From contig CAXMNC010000153.1 in NCBI GenBank assembly GCA_964194625.1, positions 1 through 53,215 on the forward strand: a stretch of DNA of 53,215 bases, given 5' to 3'. The translations under genes and the position numbers were made by a program. The stretch is from SPGG2 sp964194625 (GTDB taxonomy: Bacteria; Pseudomonadota; Gammaproteobacteria; Acidiferrobacterales; SPGG2). Positions 40,461 to 49,507 of the stretch are shown here, in pieces; the first letter of the stretch is position 1; each line of letters starts with the position of its first letter. The notes below the pieces were generated by a model. The model was given only the letters and a program-made list of their open reading frames with translations. It was not told the DNA's origin and made no database searches.

Positions 40461-41198
40461 GTGCTGATAGTTGTTTCTAGGTCACTTCGCTTGGCTCTCG
40501 TGGCAATAGTCATGGCCTGGACATCATATGTGGGTGCGTCTGTGGCTTGGCCCACGATAGAGCCCCCGCCGGAATCCAAAGTTGCATGGGTCGGAAAGAA
40601 CATGAAGCTCAATGGCCTACCCGTGCAGATCCAGCACTTCTCCAGTGACTTGAGTCAACGAGAAGTCTTAGACTTCTATCGCGTCCGTTGGGGCAGCGCC
40701 AGCCGGCAATCCGGAAATCTGTCTAACTGGAACGTTATCGGTACCCAGTTCGGAAATTTCTCGTTAAAGGTACAGGTGCGGCCGGCCAATCCACGAGGAT
40801 CACAAGGATTTATTGCGGTTACCATGTTGCCATCGGGTAACGCACCGTCCAAGCCAGGCGATGATTTTCCGCGGTTGGGTGGGAGTAAGGTCTTGACCGA
40901 TGTCGAATCGATGGGTGAGGGCAAGTTGGCTAAACTTCTGATATTGAGCAACCGATTTTCGGTTGCCTCGAATGTGTCGTACTACGAAACCGCGATGTCA
41001 AAACAAGGTTGGACCCGAAACACGAATTACGGTGGGCCACAGCCGGGCGGGCGAGCCTACGAGATGTCCTTTCAACGCGGCGATAAGGGAGTCAATATCA
41101 TCATCAACAAGACATCGCAGGGAACAGCCATCAGCGCCAACATCGTGACCAATAACTTAGATAATCAATGTGTGCCTCAAGCGCGCTGGTGCCGTTGA
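40461..41198 (+). CDS. Hypothetical exported protein
   Basis: A 245-residue protein starting at GTG with a signal peptide (SRSLRLALVAIVMAWTSYVG). The mature part seems to have two related halves, each with an aromatic helix-like motif (EVLDFYRVRWGS and ASNVSYYETAMSKQGWTR) followed by a beta-rich segment (YEMSFQRGDKGVNIIINKT). This hints at a duplicated small domain. I do not recognise a family. A 236-base gap before it holds no clear gene. Likely periplasmic, function unknown. Confidence 0.72.
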   Translation: MLIVVSRSLRLALVAIVMAWTSYVGASVAWPTIEPPPESKVAWVGKNMKLNGLPVQIQHFSSDLSQREVLDFYRVRWGSASRQSGNLSNWNVIGTQFGNFSLKVQVRPANPRGSQGFIAVTMLPSGNAPSKPGDDFPRLGGSKVLTDVESMGEGKLAKLLILSNRFSVASNVSYYETAMSKQGWTRNTNYGGPQPGGRAYEMSFQRGDKGVNIIINKTSQGTAISANIVTNNLDNQCVPQARWCR

Positions 41199-41302
41199 CA
41201 CGACCTTCCAAGTCCGACGCAAGTTTCGTTCTTCCTTTTCAACTCTGATGTCGCAAGCGGACAGTGTCCGTTCGGGCTAAGCTACGACAAATACCCACTC
41301 CA

Positions 41303-42358
41303 ATGCCTGCGATCGACCACCAGTTCGAGAGACATGTCAGTCTGGTGATCCCGGGTCTGCTCGGGCTTAAGAGTTCGGCAAATGATGACGGTACATCAGA
41401 ATCGCCGCCGACACCAACGCTAGAGATGTTACTAGCACGCGCGGACAGACGACAGATTGAGAGATCCTCCGATTTCGAAACCATGATATTCGAACTATTC
41501 GATATCGATGTTGATGCAGAGCAGGATTTGCCGGTAGCACCGGTGACTCGGGCGCTGGATCTCGGTGTCATCGATAAAGGCTGGTGGCTACGGGCGGACC
41601 CGGTACATCTACGCGCCGATCGCGATCGACTTATTCTCGCTGATAACAAGGTGCTAGGTATTACACAAGACGAAGCAGATGGGCTAGTTTCGGAAATCAT
41701 GGAGGTCTACGCAGAAGATGGGTGGGTGCTGAAGGCAGCCCGACCCGATCGCTGGTACCTGAAACCAACTGTTGTCCCTAAGTTAAATACCGTACCGCTA
41801 CCGGCAGTAATCGGCCGCGATATCACCGATTGTTTGCCACGGGGCGAAGACTATAAGACTTGGCATACGATCTTGAACGAAGTTCAGATCTTGCTGCATA
41901 CGGCAAAGACAAACGCGGAGCGTGAACGTCGCGGGGCGCTGTCTGTCAACAGCGTGTGGTTTTGGGGTGGTGGCAGGCTGCCCGAACTTAAACATACCGA
42001 ATGGAGCCATGTTTGGAGTGGCGAACCAGTAAGCCTCGCCCTTGCGCGTCTATCGCAAACGCCCTCCAAAGACGTTCCCGGTGGCGCAGAAGATTGGCTG
42101 GATTCAAGCAACATGCCGGGGAATCATCTATTCGTGCTCGATCAGGGTCGTGAGGTATTGCAATATGGTGCATTCGACGAGTGGCATCGATTTGTCGACG
42201 GTATTGAGCGGAATTGGATAGCACCACTTATTGCCGGACTGCATAGCAAGCAGCTAGCTAGCATATCGCTTATTTCGGAAACGGGTGAGTTTCGTCTGAA
42301 TGCGAAAACGACGCGTCGATGGTGGCGGCGAAGTCGGCCCTTGCAGCGATACCGTTAA
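41303..42358 (+). CDS. Conserved protein next to recJ, phosphoglycerate-mutase-like annotation group
   Basis: About 351 residues, cytoplasmic. The start region VSLVIPGLLGL, a central LRADPVHLRADRDRLIL and SVNSVWFWGGGRLPEL are conserved among proteins found just before recJ in many beta- and gammaproteobacteria. These are sometimes labelled phosphoglycerate mutase-like or regulatory, without proof. ATG 41303 is chosen because family members begin close to VSLVIPG; a GTG at 41264 would add 13 residues. It ends seven bases before recJ. I assign no enzymatic activity. Confidence 0.72.
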   Translation: MPAIDHQFERHVSLVIPGLLGLKSSANDDGTSESPPTPTLEMLLARADRRQIERSSDFETMIFELFDIDVDAEQDLPVAPVTRALDLGVIDKGWWLRADPVHLRADRDRLILADNKVLGITQDEADGLVSEIMEVYAEDGWVLKAARPDRWYLKPTVVPKLNTVPLPAVIGRDITDCLPRGEDYKTWHTILNEVQILLHTAKTNAERERRGALSVNSVWFWGGGRLPELKHTEWSHVWSGEPVSLALARLSQTPSKDVPGGAEDWLDSSNMPGNHLFVLDQGREVLQYGAFDEWHRFVDGIERNWIAPLIAGLHSKQLASISLISETGEFRLNAKTTRRWWRRSRPLQRYR

Positions 42359-42365
42359 GTCGCGC

Positions 42366-44102
42366 ATGAATACTAGCAAAAAGGTTATATGTCGTCGCCC
42401 CAACACGAGTGAGCATGCGCTACCTAAGGAATTACACCCCGTTCTCGCCCGCATTTATGCGGCTCGCAACGTCTTGTCGGCCGAAGAGCTCGAGCATTCT
42501 CTCAATCGACTGCACTCGCCGGAATTACTAAAAAATATCGGTGCTGCCGTAGATCTATTGGCATCAGCAATCGTACGTGACCAGCATATTTTAGTGGTGG
42601 CCGACTTCGATGCAGATGGCGCGACGAGCTGTGCTGTCGCACTACGGGCACTCAAGGCCATGGGGGCCCGATATGTAGGCTACGTCGTACCCAACCGTTT
42701 CGAATACGGCTATGGCCTGACACCGAAGATCGTTGCCTTGGCGGCGGAACAGTCCCCGAACCTATTGATTACCGTCGATAACGGAATCTCGAGTATTGAA
42801 GGCGTACGTGCTGCCCATGAACGGGGCATGTCTGTATTAATCACAGATCATCATTTGCCAGCATCGCAGTTGCCGTCGGCCGATGCGATCGTCAACCCCA
42901 ATCAACCCGGGGATACCTTTCCAAGTAAGAATCTAGCGGGGGTTGGCGTGATCTTCTATGTCATGACGGCACTTCGCGGGCACTTACGACAGCGCGGTTG
43001 GTTTTCAAATGGCGATCGTAAAGAACCGAATCTGGCCCAGTTGCTTGACCTCGTTGCCCTGGGAACGGTCGCAGATGTGGTTACACTGGACCACAATAAT
43101 CGCATCCTCGTTAGACAAGGACTAGCCCGGATCAATCGGAACCGCATGTGTGCCGGTATCCGTGCGCTACTACGAGTGTCGGGCCGGGCGCAGCATCGGA
43201 CCACTTCAACCGATCTCGGTTTTTTTGTTGGACCGCGCCTAAATGCAGCGGGGCGGTTGGATGATATGTCACTTGGCATCGATTGCCTATTAACAGATGA
43301 TGACGCCGCCGCTGAGGAAATGGCTCATCGTCTCGACGCGCTCAACCACGAACGACGCACAATTGAGTCAGACATGCAGACTCAGGCTTTAAATGCTGTC
43401 GACACCCTTCGATTGACGGCCGATTTACCTAAAGGACTGTGTCTATTTGACGAACGCTGGCACCAAGGCATCATCGGGCTTGTGGCTTCGCGAGTTAAGG
43501 AAAGGGTACATCGGCCTGTTATTGCCTTCGCACCCGCCGGCGAGGATGAGCTCAAGGGGTCTGCACGATCGATTCCTGGCCTGCATATCCGCGACACCCT
43601 TGACTCACTGGCAGCGCGACATCCGGACCTGTTATACAAGTTTGGTGGCCATGCCATGGCGGCGGGGTTGAGCCTGGAACGGACGAAATATGATGCTTTT
43701 TGTCAGGCCTTCGAGCAAGAGGTAGATCTGCGACTCTCTGACGAAGATCTAGAGGATAGAGTTATTTCTGACGGTGAATTGACGGCTAATGAGCTGACGC
43801 TGGAGTTCGCTGGCCTCGTACGGGCAGGCGGCCCTTGGGGGCAAGGCTTCCCAGAACCATTATTCGACGGGGAATTCGATATTCTCGAACGTAGCGTGGT
43901 GGGCGATAAACATCTAAAGATGACGGTGCGAGCCCACGATCAAGCGAGGGTGGTGGGCGCGATTGCATTTAACCACGTACCAGATGGTGAACCGCCGGAT
44001 TGGTCCCGTGCCCACGTGGCCTATAAACTCGACGTGAACGAGTACCAAGGATATCCGTCTTTGCAGCTTATCATCCAATACATGGAACCGGCTGAGCCGT
44101 AA
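42366..44102 (+). CDS. recJ: Single-stranded-DNA-specific exonuclease RecJ
   Basis: A 5'-3' exonuclease in recombination and mismatch repair. DHH-phosphoesterase motifs are visible: VVADFDADGATSCAVALRAL, LLITVDNGISS, LITDHHLPAS, ALGTVADVVTLD, GPRLNAAGRLDD, and the DHHA1 block LYKFGGHAMAAGLSLE. The 578-residue length matches RecJ. ATG 42366 is used; an upstream start would only overlap the neighbouring gene. Confidence 0.96.
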   Translation: MNTSKKVICRRPNTSEHALPKELHPVLARIYAARNVLSAEELEHSLNRLHSPELLKNIGAAVDLLASAIVRDQHILVVADFDADGATSCAVALRALKAMGARYVGYVVPNRFEYGYGLTPKIVALAAEQSPNLLITVDNGISSIEGVRAAHERGMSVLITDHHLPASQLPSADAIVNPNQPGDTFPSKNLAGVGVIFYVMTALRGHLRQRGWFSNGDRKEPNLAQLLDLVALGTVADVVTLDHNNRILVRQGLARINRNRMCAGIRALLRVSGRAQHRTTSTDLGFFVGPRLNAAGRLDDMSLGIDCLLTDDDAAAEEMAHRLDALNHERRTIESDMQTQALNAVDTLRLTADLPKGLCLFDERWHQGIIGLVASRVKERVHRPVIAFAPAGEDELKGSARSIPGLHIRDTLDSLAARHPDLLYKFGGHAMAAGLSLERTKYDAFCQAFEQEVDLRLSDEDLEDRVISDGELTANELTLEFAGLVRAGGPWGQGFPEPLFDGEFDILERSVVGDKHLKMTVRAHDQARVVGAIAFNHVPDGEPPDWSRAHVAYKLDVNEYQGYPSLQLIIQYMEPAEP

Positions 44103-44325
44103 ACCGTAATCCGTGAACGGTGATCAGTAATCCGTAACGGCAAAGCGTGGCCTGTTAGTGAACGGAACGTCCTTAATTCTCGGAAACTAGGTTCTTATGT
44201 TTTAGGGAGCAGATAGTCTCTTAAGTGCATATATGTTTCTCGCCAGACCAATAGAAACCTGCCAGGCTTCGAGGTCTTTGTGCATTTTCACGGTTAACTG
44301 TTCACGGATCACGGATCACTGAACA
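44103..44325. repeat. Intergenic inverted element of CGTGATCCGTAA / ACGGTTAACTGTTC words
   Basis: The left arm (44103-44141) has ACCGTAATCCGTGAACGGTG and ATCAGTAATCCGTAACGG. The right arm (44288-44322) has CACGGTTAACTGTTCACGG and ATCACGGATCACTGAAC, the approximate inverse. About 145 bases lie between the arms with no frame of note. The right arm touches the next gene's ATG, leaving no ribosome site. Confidence 0.6.
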
Positions 44326-45111
44326 ATGAATGTGCTGGTGTTTGATATCGAAACGGTGCCCGATGTAGATGCCGGCCGTCGCCTGCATGGGCTTGATGGA
44401 TTAAGCGAGGCCGATATCGGGCGTGTGATGTTTGAAAAGCGTCGGCAGGAGACGGGTGACTCCGATTTTCTGCGTCATTATCTCCATCGAATTGTCGCTA
44501 TTTCAACCATTTTGCGTCACGGTGACAGTTTACGCATCTGGTCACTTGGTGAGATTCATTCAGGGGAAGATGAGATTATCCGGCGATTTTTTGATGGCAT
44601 CGATAAGTTTACACCGACTCTGGTTTCATGGAACGGCAGTCAGTTCGACTTGCCAGTGTTGCACTATCGCACGCTGTTACATGGTATCTCAGCGTCGCGG
44701 TACTGGGATACTGGGGATGATGACCGAGAATTTCGTTGGAACAATTACTTAAATCGCTTTCATGCGCGACACACCGACCTTATGGATGTCCTGGCCGGCT
44801 ACCAGGCCCGGGCGGCGGCGCCCTTAAACGAGATCGCCACACTACTCGGGCTGCCTGGAAAAATGGGTATGAGTGGCGCGAACGTCTGGGATTACTATTG
44901 TGCTGGTAAGCTACAGGAGATACGTGACTACTGTGAAACAGATGTATTGAACACTTATCTAATATATCTGCGTTGGGAATTGCTGCGCGGGAATCTTGAT
45001 CATAGACGTTGGGGTCAAGAGCAACAACTAGTCCGGGATACCCTAAAGAACGAAGGCAAACCCCACATGCAAGCCTTTCTCGATGAATGGGACAAGGCTA
45101 AACGCGAGTAA
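44326..45111 (+). CDS. PolB-like predicted 3'-5' exonuclease
   Basis: A 261-residue DnaQ-superfamily nuclease. Metal-binding motifs are Exo I FDIETVPDV, Exo II SWNGSQFDLPVLHYR and Exo III YCETDVLNTYLIY, the last giving a DEDDy-type active site. PLNEIATLLGLPGKMGMSG is the typical region before Exo III. It lacks a polymerase domain and probably trims DNA or RNA in repair. It lies between recJ and rlmD, each gap carrying a word-repeat element. Confidence 0.9.
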   Translation: MNVLVFDIETVPDVDAGRRLHGLDGLSEADIGRVMFEKRRQETGDSDFLRHYLHRIVAISTILRHGDSLRIWSLGEIHSGEDEIIRRFFDGIDKFTPTLVSWNGSQFDLPVLHYRTLLHGISASRYWDTGDDDREFRWNNYLNRFHARHTDLMDVLAGYQARAAAPLNEIATLLGLPGKMGMSGANVWDYYCAGKLQEIRDYCETDVLNTYLIYLRWELLRGNLDHRRWGQEQQLVRDTLKNEGKPHMQAFLDEWDKAKRE

Positions 45112-45196
45112 CAAGCGCGAAGTGGGAAGCAGCAAGTGTGAGGGCCTCAATATTTTTCACTTGTCACTTCAAACTTGCTACTTGCTACTAACTTAG
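45112..45196. repeat. Intergenic inverted element of ACTTGCTACTTG words
   Basis: The left arm (45112-45145) has CAAGCGCGAAGTGGGAAGCA and GCAAGTGTGAG. The right arm (45158-45192) has CACTTGTCACTTCAAACTTG and CTACTTGCTACTAAC, the approximate complement. It is compact and hairpin-forming, placed between two co-directional genes. Confidence 0.58.
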
Positions 45197-45199
45197 ATC

Positions 45200-46543
45200 A
45201 TGCCCAGCCGAGTCGCACACATCGCGTCGCCAGAGAAACACCAGACCGACATCGTGACCGTCGACACACTAAATTATGATGGCCGCGGTGTCGCACGTGT
45301 AAACGGTAAAGTTGTTTTCATTGACGGCGCATTGCCTGGCGAGCGCGTTTCTTTCCAATATACCTCGAGGCGACGCAACTATGATGCTGGCCGAGTAGTT
45401 CAAATTCTTGAACCAGCACGAAATCGCGTTACTCATCCTGAATGTCAATACTTTGGAACGTGTGGCGGGTGTGTGCTGCAACACCTACAAGCCGATGCCC
45501 AAATCCAAGCCAAGGAGAAAATCCTGCGCGAGAATTTGGAACGTATCGGCAATGTTAGCCCAAAACATTGGCTGCCGCCGTTGACCGGTCCCGCATGGGG
45601 TTATCGACGCAAAGCACGGTTGAGCGTACGTTTAGTACCAAAGAAGGGCGGCGTGCTTGTTGGCTTTCATGAACGAAAAAAATCCTTTGTCACCCCGTTA
45701 GCTGACTGTAAGACTTTAGATCCACGGTTGGCACGGTTGCTGCCCTACTTGCCTAAACTGGTGGCGTCGCTATCGCATCCCGATCGCCTGCCACAGATCG
45801 AGGTAGCCGCTGGCGATGAGGACAGTGCGCTCGTGTTTAGGCATCTCACCCCACTCACTGAACAGGATCACAAGCATCTGGTGGATTTCGGCGTGTGTCA
45901 TGCCGTGCAGATTCATCTTCAGCCCCATGGGCCGACATCCACGCACGCCCTATGGCCAGCAGAGGCACCTCTACTGAGCTATCGGTTGCCGGAGCACGAT
46001 ATTGAGCTTCGGTTTAAACCCACGGATTTCACGCAGGTCAACGCGAATGTTAACCGGCAAATGGTAGGCCGCGCCATAGAGCTACTCAATCCACAGCCCA
46101 ACGAAAACATACTCGATCTTTTTTGCGGTGTCGGTAACTTCACGATACCCTTGGCGCGCTACGCAGCCTCGGTGGCCGGTATCGAGGTAAATTCAGCGTC
46201 GCTCGCCCAAGCACGCGACAACGCTACGCATAATGGACTGACGAATATCGCTTTCCATCAATCAGACCTTTACGACGCGAAGATATCGCTGCCAGAGAGC
46301 AGTATCAATGTGGACAAGATGCTATTGGATCCGCCGCGCGATGGCGCGATGACGGTTATCAAAAATCTCAAGGCCGAGACGGTAACGCAAATCCTTTATA
46401 TCTCTTGTCATCCAGCGACTCTAGCCAGAGATAGCGAATATCTTGTACATAAACTGGGTTATAGTTTAATGAGCGCGTGCGTTATGGACCTGTTTCCACA
46501 GACCAGCCATGTTGAGTCGATGGCGCATTTTGGCCGCACCTAG
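45200..46543 (+). CDS. rlmD: 23S rRNA (uracil-1939-C5)-methyltransferase RlmD
   Basis: An iron-sulfur, SAM-dependent RNA methyltransferase. An N-terminal TRAM domain (IVTVDTLNYDGRGVARVNGK) precedes the cluster cysteines (HPECQYFGTCGGCVLQHL). The catalytic part has FTQVNANVNRQMVGRAIELL, LDLFCGVGNFTIPLA, LLDPPRDGA and the nucleophile region YISCHPATLARD. The 447 residues match E. coli RumA. Confidence 0.95.
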   Translation: MPSRVAHIASPEKHQTDIVTVDTLNYDGRGVARVNGKVVFIDGALPGERVSFQYTSRRRNYDAGRVVQILEPARNRVTHPECQYFGTCGGCVLQHLQADAQIQAKEKILRENLERIGNVSPKHWLPPLTGPAWGYRRKARLSVRLVPKKGGVLVGFHERKKSFVTPLADCKTLDPRLARLLPYLPKLVASLSHPDRLPQIEVAAGDEDSALVFRHLTPLTEQDHKHLVDFGVCHAVQIHLQPHGPTSTHALWPAEAPLLSYRLPEHDIELRFKPTDFTQVNANVNRQMVGRAIELLNPQPNENILDLFCGVGNFTIPLARYAASVAGIEVNSASLAQARDNATHNGLTNIAFHQSDLYDAKISLPESSINVDKMLLDPPRDGAMTVIKNLKAETVTQILYISCHPATLARDSEYLVHKLGYSLMSACVMDLFPQTSHVESMAHFGRT

Positions 46544-46555
46544 CAAAACTGCACG

Positions 46556-47041
46556 ATGACTCGCACGATCAGGATCGATATTCCGAGCCAGACACTGACG
46601 TTGTATGATGAAACTGGCGACGCCCTGATGCAAACACAAGTGTCTACAGCCAAGAACGGTGTGGGAGAGCAAATGGGTAGTAATTGTACGCCGCGCGGTG
46701 AGCATGTTATTCGCGCAAAAATCGGTGCTGCTCAACAACTCAATACCGTGTTTGTGGCTCGTAGATCGACCGGCGAAACTTATTCACCAGAGCTTAGAGC
46801 CCTGTATCCGCAACGCGACTGGATTCTGACGCGAATACTTTGGTTAAGTGGCCTAGAGCCGGGCAAGAACCGACTTGGCAATGTCGATACTATGCGCCGT
46901 CATATCTATATCCATGGCACGCCAGACGAGGACCAAATAGGTGTCCCAAGCTCTCACGGTTGCATAAAGATGCGTAACCAAGAAGTGATCAAATTGTTCG
47001 ACCGAGTCCCGCCAGGTACTCTTGTCACGATTCTCGGGTAG
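46556..47041 (+). CDS. L,D-transpeptidase (YkuD domain)
   Basis: A 161-residue protein consisting of a YkuD catalytic domain. It has RIDIPSQTLTLYDETGDAL, the conserved IHGTPDEDQIG and the active-site SSHGCIKMRNQEV with its catalytic Cys. Such enzymes form 3-3 peptidoglycan crosslinks or attach proteins. No signal peptide is visible, which is unusual for an enzyme that should act in the periplasm; some short family members share this. It precedes nagZ by eight bases, consistent with a small cell-wall recycling unit. Confidence 0.9.
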   Translation: MTRTIRIDIPSQTLTLYDETGDALMQTQVSTAKNGVGEQMGSNCTPRGEHVIRAKIGAAQQLNTVFVARRSTGETYSPELRALYPQRDWILTRILWLSGLEPGKNRLGNVDTMRRHIYIHGTPDEDQIGVPSSHGCIKMRNQEVIKLFDRVPPGTLVTILG

Positions 47042-47049
47042 CCAACACT

Positions 47050-48069
47050 ATGTCCTTGGGGCCCATGATGTTCGACTTGGCTGGAACGGCGCTGACGACA
47101 GCCGAGCGCGAGCGATTACTGAACCCATTGACGGGCGGCGTTATCCTTTTTGAGCGCAATTATGAGTCACTTGGTCAGCTCGAGGCATTAACGAACGAGA
47201 TCCATGGCCTGCGCGATCCCCAATTACTGATCGCGGTAGACCAAGAAGGTGGGCGTGTTCAACGGTTCCGCAAAGACTTCACATGCCTCCCACCAGCTAG
47301 AGGCCTGGGCATGCTTTACGACAAAGATCGCGCCCACGCCACACAACTTGCAGAGACCTGCGGTTGGGTGATGGCCACTGAATTACGGTCGGCGGGGGTG
47401 GACTTTAGTTTCGCGCCGGTGCTGGACTTGGATCGGGATATAAGCACAGTAATTGGCGATCGGGCATTTCATAAAGGCCCTGATATAGTCGCAGATATGG
47501 CCCATGCCTACATGAATGGCATGAAACGCGCCGGTATGGCATCAACCGGCAAACATTTCCCTGGCCACGGCAGTGTAGAAGGTGACTCTCACTTAATATT
47601 ACCTGTCGATGAACGCGACTACGCAGACATCTACAACGAGGATATGGTCACCTTTGAACGCATGATTCACTATGGGCTGGCGGCCATCATGACCGCCCAC
47701 GTCACTTATCCTCGTGTTGATTCGCAGCCGGCCGGTTTTTCGGCCGTTTGGATTAAAGACATCCTGCGCAAACGACTCCAGTTTCAGGGGGCGGTGTTCA
47801 GTGACGACTTGTCGATGGCGGGGGCCGATGTCGCCGGGAGTGCTTCTGATCGAGCACGGGCGGCACTTGGGGCCGGGTGCGACATGGTGATTATTTGTAA
47901 CGATACTATGGGCACGGATGAAATTTTGGACAAGCTCGAATCACACGACGAGCCGACCGCGCATATTCGGCTAGCACGCATGCATGGCCACGGCAAAATA
48001 GGGCGCCAAGACCTACTAGCGGATAGTAGTTATCAGCAGGCTCGCGAGAGCGTGCTTGGCGTTGCCTAG
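47050..48069 (+). CDS. nagZ: Beta-N-acetylhexosaminidase NagZ
   Basis: A cytoplasmic family-3 glycosidase that removes N-acetylglucosamine from recycled muropeptides. Motifs are LIAVDQEGGRVQRFR, GVDFSFAPVLDLD, the catalytic dyad loop STGKHFPGHGSVEGDSH and the nucleophile Asp in VFSDDLSMAGA. The length, 339 residues, is normal. It is next to the transpeptidase gene, a cell-wall theme. Confidence 0.96.
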   Translation: MSLGPMMFDLAGTALTTAERERLLNPLTGGVILFERNYESLGQLEALTNEIHGLRDPQLLIAVDQEGGRVQRFRKDFTCLPPARGLGMLYDKDRAHATQLAETCGWVMATELRSAGVDFSFAPVLDLDRDISTVIGDRAFHKGPDIVADMAHAYMNGMKRAGMASTGKHFPGHGSVEGDSHLILPVDERDYADIYNEDMVTFERMIHYGLAAIMTAHVTYPRVDSQPAGFSAVWIKDILRKRLQFQGAVFSDDLSMAGADVAGSASDRARAALGAGCDMVIICNDTMGTDEILDKLESHDEPTAHIRLARMHGHGKIGRQDLLADSSYQQARESVLGVA

Positions 48070-48081
48070 CAGTATACAATA

Positions 48082-48125
48082 GGGGCTCACGCCGGCGCGG
48101 GCCGGCGAAACCGGCTACGAGCCTT
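48082..48125 (+). promoter_or_regulatory. GC-rich structured leader before speD
   Basis: An outer stem GGCTC/GAGCC (48084-48088 with 48119-48123) encloses GCCGGC repeats that can pair in two alternative ways: GCCGGC with GCCGGC, or GCCGG with CCGGC around a CGAAA loop. It ends just before the speD ribosome site. It could be an attenuator or a regulatory leader; no known class was recognised. Confidence 0.4.
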
Positions 48126-48138
48126 GTGGAGAGCTATC

Positions 48139-48942
48139 GTGGAGCGGATCCGGCCCAAAAAGGTGAGACTTGAAAGCTTTAACAACCTCACCAAATCGCT
48201 AAGCTTCAATATCTACGACATCTGTTACGCTAACAGTGAGGCGTCGCAGACCGAATATATTGCCTATATCGACGAGGCATACAATTCGGCGCGCCTCAAG
48301 ACGATACTGTCAGAAGTTTCCGACATTATCGGCGCCAATATCTTGAATATCGCGTATCAGGACTACGAACCTGAAGGCGCGAGCGTCGCGATGCTGATCT
48401 CGGAGTTGCCGGAGTCGGATGCCCACCATGAGGCGACAATGCCCGGCCCCTTGCCAGACACGATTGTCGCCCATCTCGATAAAAGCCATATCACCGCCCA
48501 CACCTATCCAGAAAGGCACCCGGATAGCGGCATCAGCACGTTCCGCGTCGATATTGACGTGACAACTTGTGGCGAAATCTCGCCGTTATGGGCGCTGAAC
48601 CACCTGATTCATAGCTTCGAGTCCGATATTGTCACTACCGACTACCGTGTACGTGGGTTTACGCGTGATGTAAGAGGTGTCAAGCATTTCATCGACCATA
48701 AGATCAATTCAATTCAAAATTTCATAGATAAGCACACGCTAAATTGCTACCAGGCCATTGACGTGAATGTGTATCAGGAGAACATGTTCCATACCAAGAT
48801 GATGATCAAAGACTTCAAGCTGGATGATTATTTGTTCGCAATCAATGAAGATGATTTAACTTCACAGGAAAAGCGAACCGTCACACAACGGCTGAAGCGA
48901 GAAATGGCGGGCATCTTCTACGGAACCAATATTGCGAAGTAA
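48139..48942 (+). CDS. speD: S-adenosylmethionine decarboxylase proenzyme SpeD
   Basis: Supplies decarboxylated SAM for spermidine. It is the E. coli-type class: FNNLTKSLSFNIYDICYA, ANILNIAYQDYEPEGASV, PGPLPDTIVAHLDKSHITAH (self-cleavage between Lys and Ser forms the pyruvoyl group) and ESDIVTTDYRVRGFTRD. GTG 48139 is preceded at good distance by GGAGAG. A TTG at 48124 would sit inside the hairpin leader and is less likely. At 267 residues it equals the usual size. Confidence 0.95.
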   Translation: MERIRPKKVRLESFNNLTKSLSFNIYDICYANSEASQTEYIAYIDEAYNSARLKTILSEVSDIIGANILNIAYQDYEPEGASVAMLISELPESDAHHEATMPGPLPDTIVAHLDKSHITAHTYPERHPDSGISTFRVDIDVTTCGEISPLWALNHLIHSFESDIVTTDYRVRGFTRDVRGVKHFIDHKINSIQNFIDKHTLNCYQAIDVNVYQENMFHTKMMIKDFKLDDYLFAINEDDLTSQEKRTVTQRLKREMAGIFYGTNIAK

Positions 48943-48946
48943 GTGG

Positions 48947-49507
48947 CTACGCGCGCTCCACGTACTGCCCCGTCTCTGTGTTGATTTTTATTCGATCGCC
49001 GGCACTTATGAACGCCGGTACTGTCACCGTCAGGCCTGTCTCCAATTTGGCGGGCTTTCCTGAGCTCGCAGCCGTTTGCCCCTTAACCGTAGGTTCGGTT
49101 TCCGTGACTTCGAGCACAACGTTGGCCGGCAACTCTATACCCAATGGCTGTTCATTATAAAAGCTTATCTGCACCTCGGTGTCTGGAAGCAGATAACCCA
49201 TCTGGCCCTCTAGGTCATCATCGGAAAGCGTCATCTGCTCGTAGCTGTCGTTGTCCATAAATACGTGGCCGCTGCCATCTTGGTAGAGGTACTGCATGCT
49301 GCGGGCCTCCACATGCGCCTTTTCGATCTTGTCTTCGGAGCGGAAACGTTCATTAAGCTTGGTACCAGCGTTTATGTCCTTCATTTCAACCTGGACAAAC
49401 GCGCCGCCCTTACCAGGTTTCACGTGCTGTTTCTTGTGGATTCGCCACAGCTTTCCATTGTATTCGACCAGATTGCCCACTTTGATCTCGAAGGCCGAAA
49501 TCTTCAT
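48947..49507 (-). CDS. efp: Translation elongation factor P
   Basis: Relieves ribosome stalling at polyproline. The 186-residue protein has three beta domains. Lys33 in HVKPGKGGAF is the site for beta-lysylation by EpmA/EpmB (those genes are not in the window). ATG 49507 begins the family start MKISAFEIKVGNLVEYNGKL; a longer upstream frame is non-family. The gene ends four bases from the convergent speD stop. It ends TETGQYVERA, the normal end. Confidence 0.96.
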   Translation of the reverse strand: MKISAFEIKVGNLVEYNGKLWRIHKKQHVKPGKGGAFVQVEMKDINAGTKLNERFRSEDKIEKAHVEARSMQYLYQDGSGHVFMDNDSYEQMTLSDDDLEGQMGYLLPDTEVQISFYNEQPLGIELPANVVLEVTETEPTVKGQTAASSGKPAKLETGLTVTVPAFISAGDRIKINTETGQYVERA

